Part shown: in pieces, positions 5,456 through 6,167 of the stretch
Numbering within the stretch: position 1 is the stretch's first letter
Layout: each line of letters begins with the position of its first letter
NCBI GenBank assembly: GCA_964469735.1
Contig: CAYXYS010000035.1
Span: 1 to 6,167 of the forward strand
Reading direction: 5' to 3'
From: JACOYH01 sp964469735
GTDB taxonomy: Bacteria; Patescibacteriota; Minisyncoccia; Minisyncoccales; MHMH01
DNA: 6,167 nucleotides
Translations under genes and position numbers: made by a program
The notes under the pieces: model-generated
What the model was told of the DNA's origin: nothing
Databases searched by the model: none
What the model saw: the letters and a program-made list of their open reading frames with translations, nothing else

Positions 5456-5516
5456 CCAGAACCGCAAGGTTCTGGGGAGCGGTGTTAGACGAGCGATAGC
5501 GAGTCGTGCCGCGACT
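5456..5516. repeat. Cluster of hairpins in the 138-bp gap, possible intergenic repeat
   Basis: Three hairpins occur within 61 bp. The first is a perfect 8-bp stem CCAGAACC/GGTTCTGG (5456-5463 with 5468-5475) with the loop GCAA on the plus strand, a GNRA tetraloop. The second (5488-5505) has 3 bp, a tandem G-A/A-G mismatch and 2 bp around GATA. The third is a 5-bp stem (5502-5506 with 5512-5516) overlapping the second and ending 2 nt from the YkuK-like stop. GAGCG occurs three times (5451, 5477, 5491). The GNRA loop and sheared-type G-A pairs favour a structured RNA read from the plus strand, although all genes here are on the minus strand. It may be a dispersed palindromic repeat. Confidence 0.45.
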
Positions 5517-5517
5517 T

Positions 5518-6030
5518 TTAGGCATAGCGGTCGGCCAAGGTGGAAGCGACATAAGATTCCGGCTTTATCTTAGGCTCAAAGCCATTTCCCTTAATTAGTC
5601 CCACCACTTCTTTTATCATATCCTTGGTAACTCCGTTTTCTCCCACGTCTGCATGGATATATCTCAGCTGGTAGTTTACCTCCGGAACTTTCTTGGCCTT
5701 CTCAGCCATCTTTTCTTTCAGCAATAAAGCCAATTCTATGGAAAGCAGAACTTCATTTTGGATTCTCTGCTTCCATCCGAAAAACTTCCTGTCAGAAGGG
5801 TATTTTATTCTCTTTAAGAAAAACCTTCCCCCTTCGCCTTTTCTTAAAATCACTATAGCCGCAGGGAAATTCGGCTCTTCGGAAGAAGAAGAGTCGCAAC
5901 CGACGATAATATCGTAAAACTTATCGGGCTTTTCCTTCATATGGCGGAAAAGCTCTTCCAAAACTTCGTCGAAAGTTAAATTCCCGCAAGTGGGATTAAA
6001 AAAATAGCCGTTATTGAAAATATCCTGCAT
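5518..6030 (-). CDS. YkuK-like RNase H-fold protein (DUF458)
   Basis: This 170-residue soluble protein matches the YkuK/DUF458 family, whose members have an RNase H-like fold and poorly known function. Putative metal-binding acids sit at the expected places: D46 in I-I-V-G-C-D-S-S-S-S (41-50), E93 in Q-N-E-V-L-L-S, D128 in H-A-D-V-G-E-N-G (126-133), and D167 in A-S-T-L-A-D-R-Y (162-169). The ending K-P-E-S-Y-V-A-S-x-L-A-D-R-Y is typical for the family. The full length is present. The ATG at 6028-6030 abuts the inverted-repeat element. Upstream in frame there is a stop 10 codons away and no other start codon, and no Shine-Dalgarno is visible, so the start is probable but unsupported by an RBS. 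The substrate is unknown; nuclease activity is inferred from the fold. Confidence 0.88.
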   Translation of the reverse strand: MQDIFNNGYFFNPTCGNLTFDEVLEELFRHMKEKPDKFYDIIVGCDSSSSEEPNFPAAIVILRKGEGGRFFLKRIKYPSDRKFFGWKQRIQNEVLLSIELALLLKEKMAEKAKKVPEVNYQLRYIHADVGENGVTKDMIKEVVGLIKGNGFEPKIKPESYVASTLADRYA

Positions 6031-6031
6031 A

Positions 6032-6165
6032 CCCGGTAGTAGAAATTCGACAGTTGCTTAACCGATTAATTGAACTGCCGCTTTTTAATTAATAATTGGT
6101 TATTCTCCATTGCATGTCCGGTAAATTGCTCGCAACTCCAGGGTTGTCGAATTTTCACTACCGGG
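6032..6165. repeat. 134-bp element bounded by 21-bp inverted repeats
   Basis: The left arm 6032-6052 (CCCGGTAGT ... AAATTCGACA) is the reverse complement of 6145-6165 except at two adjacent positions (AG versus GA at 6041-6042). The 92-bp interior has no gene and contains smaller hairpins: CAGTT/AACTG with inner TTAA/TTAA (6051-6077), AATAA/TTATT (6091-6104) and CAAC/GTTG (6133-6146). The window ends 2 nt beyond the right arm. It may be a miniature inverted-repeat transposable element, a dispersed intergenic repeat, or a structured leader of the YkuK-like gene. No target-site duplication can be tested because the outer flank is missing. Confidence 0.6.
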
Positions 6166-6167
6166 CA

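Noticed and set aside
6031..6167. tRNA gene or tRNA-like element (acceptor-like ACCGGGC and TTCGA near the 3' end)
   Set aside because: The paired ends extend over 21 bp rather than 7, the length is about 134 bp, and no D-arm or anticodon arm with the required spacing is present. The TTCGA is part of the inverted repeat arms.
6031..6167. Integron attC site
   Set aside because: The core-site sequences (RYYYAAC and GTTRRRY) are not at the repeat ends, and no integrase or cassette array is visible.

Overview
All credible genes in this window lie on the minus strand. They are best explained as a piece of a small-genome bacterium of the Candidate Phyla Radiation (Patescibacteria, probably the Parcubacteria group). 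This placement is inference from gene content. The alanyl-tRNA synthetase is extremely reduced (592 residues, with no C-terminal DHHA1/C-Ala domain and no beta-barrel insert). A single-pass membrane protein carries a cytoplasmic F-D-V-I-P-P motif and a baseplate-J-like outer region of a type common in these lineages. Intergenic gaps are short. TGA is used as a stop (mnmA), so there is no sign of the Gracilibacteria recoding.

In transcription order, from high to low coordinates:
- An inverted-repeat-bounded element of about 134 bp fills the right edge (6032-6165).
- A YkuK/DUF458 RNase H-like gene (5518-6030) starts directly against its inner edge.
- A hairpin-rich 138-bp gap (5380-5517) ends in a terminator-like hairpin.
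- mnmA (4339-5379) encodes the tRNA U34 2-thiolase. Its stop codon is built into a compact intrinsic terminator.
- A near-consensus extended -10 sigma70-type promoter (4261-4289) drives a GTG-started 109-residue helical protein (3823-4152) through a structured 5' leader.
- A pair of hairpins with complementary loops follows that gene (3765-3823).
- A 145-residue unknown protein (3245-3682) ends in two tandem hairpin terminators (3176-3239).
- alaS (1375-3153) has a -10-like box almost touching its ATG.
- The membrane protein (57-1343) comes next, then possibly the first codons of another gene at the left edge (1-16).

MnmA and AlaRS are both tRNA-related (wobble thiolation and alanine charging). 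They are separated by terminators and by the two unknown genes, so they are not one operon. The most unusual stretch is 3176-4290. Its two small unknown genes have strong Shine-Dalgarno sequences, while the flanking larger genes have none that I can see. They are surrounded by well-formed RNA hairpins, including a 6-nt perfectly complementary loop pair, a 5' leader with two overlapping alternative stems, and a hexamer (GCCGAT/ATCGGC) shared by three hairpin loops. The second stretch worth attention is the inverted-repeat element at the window edge. No CRISPR array, rRNA, tRNA or insertion-sequence transposase was found.
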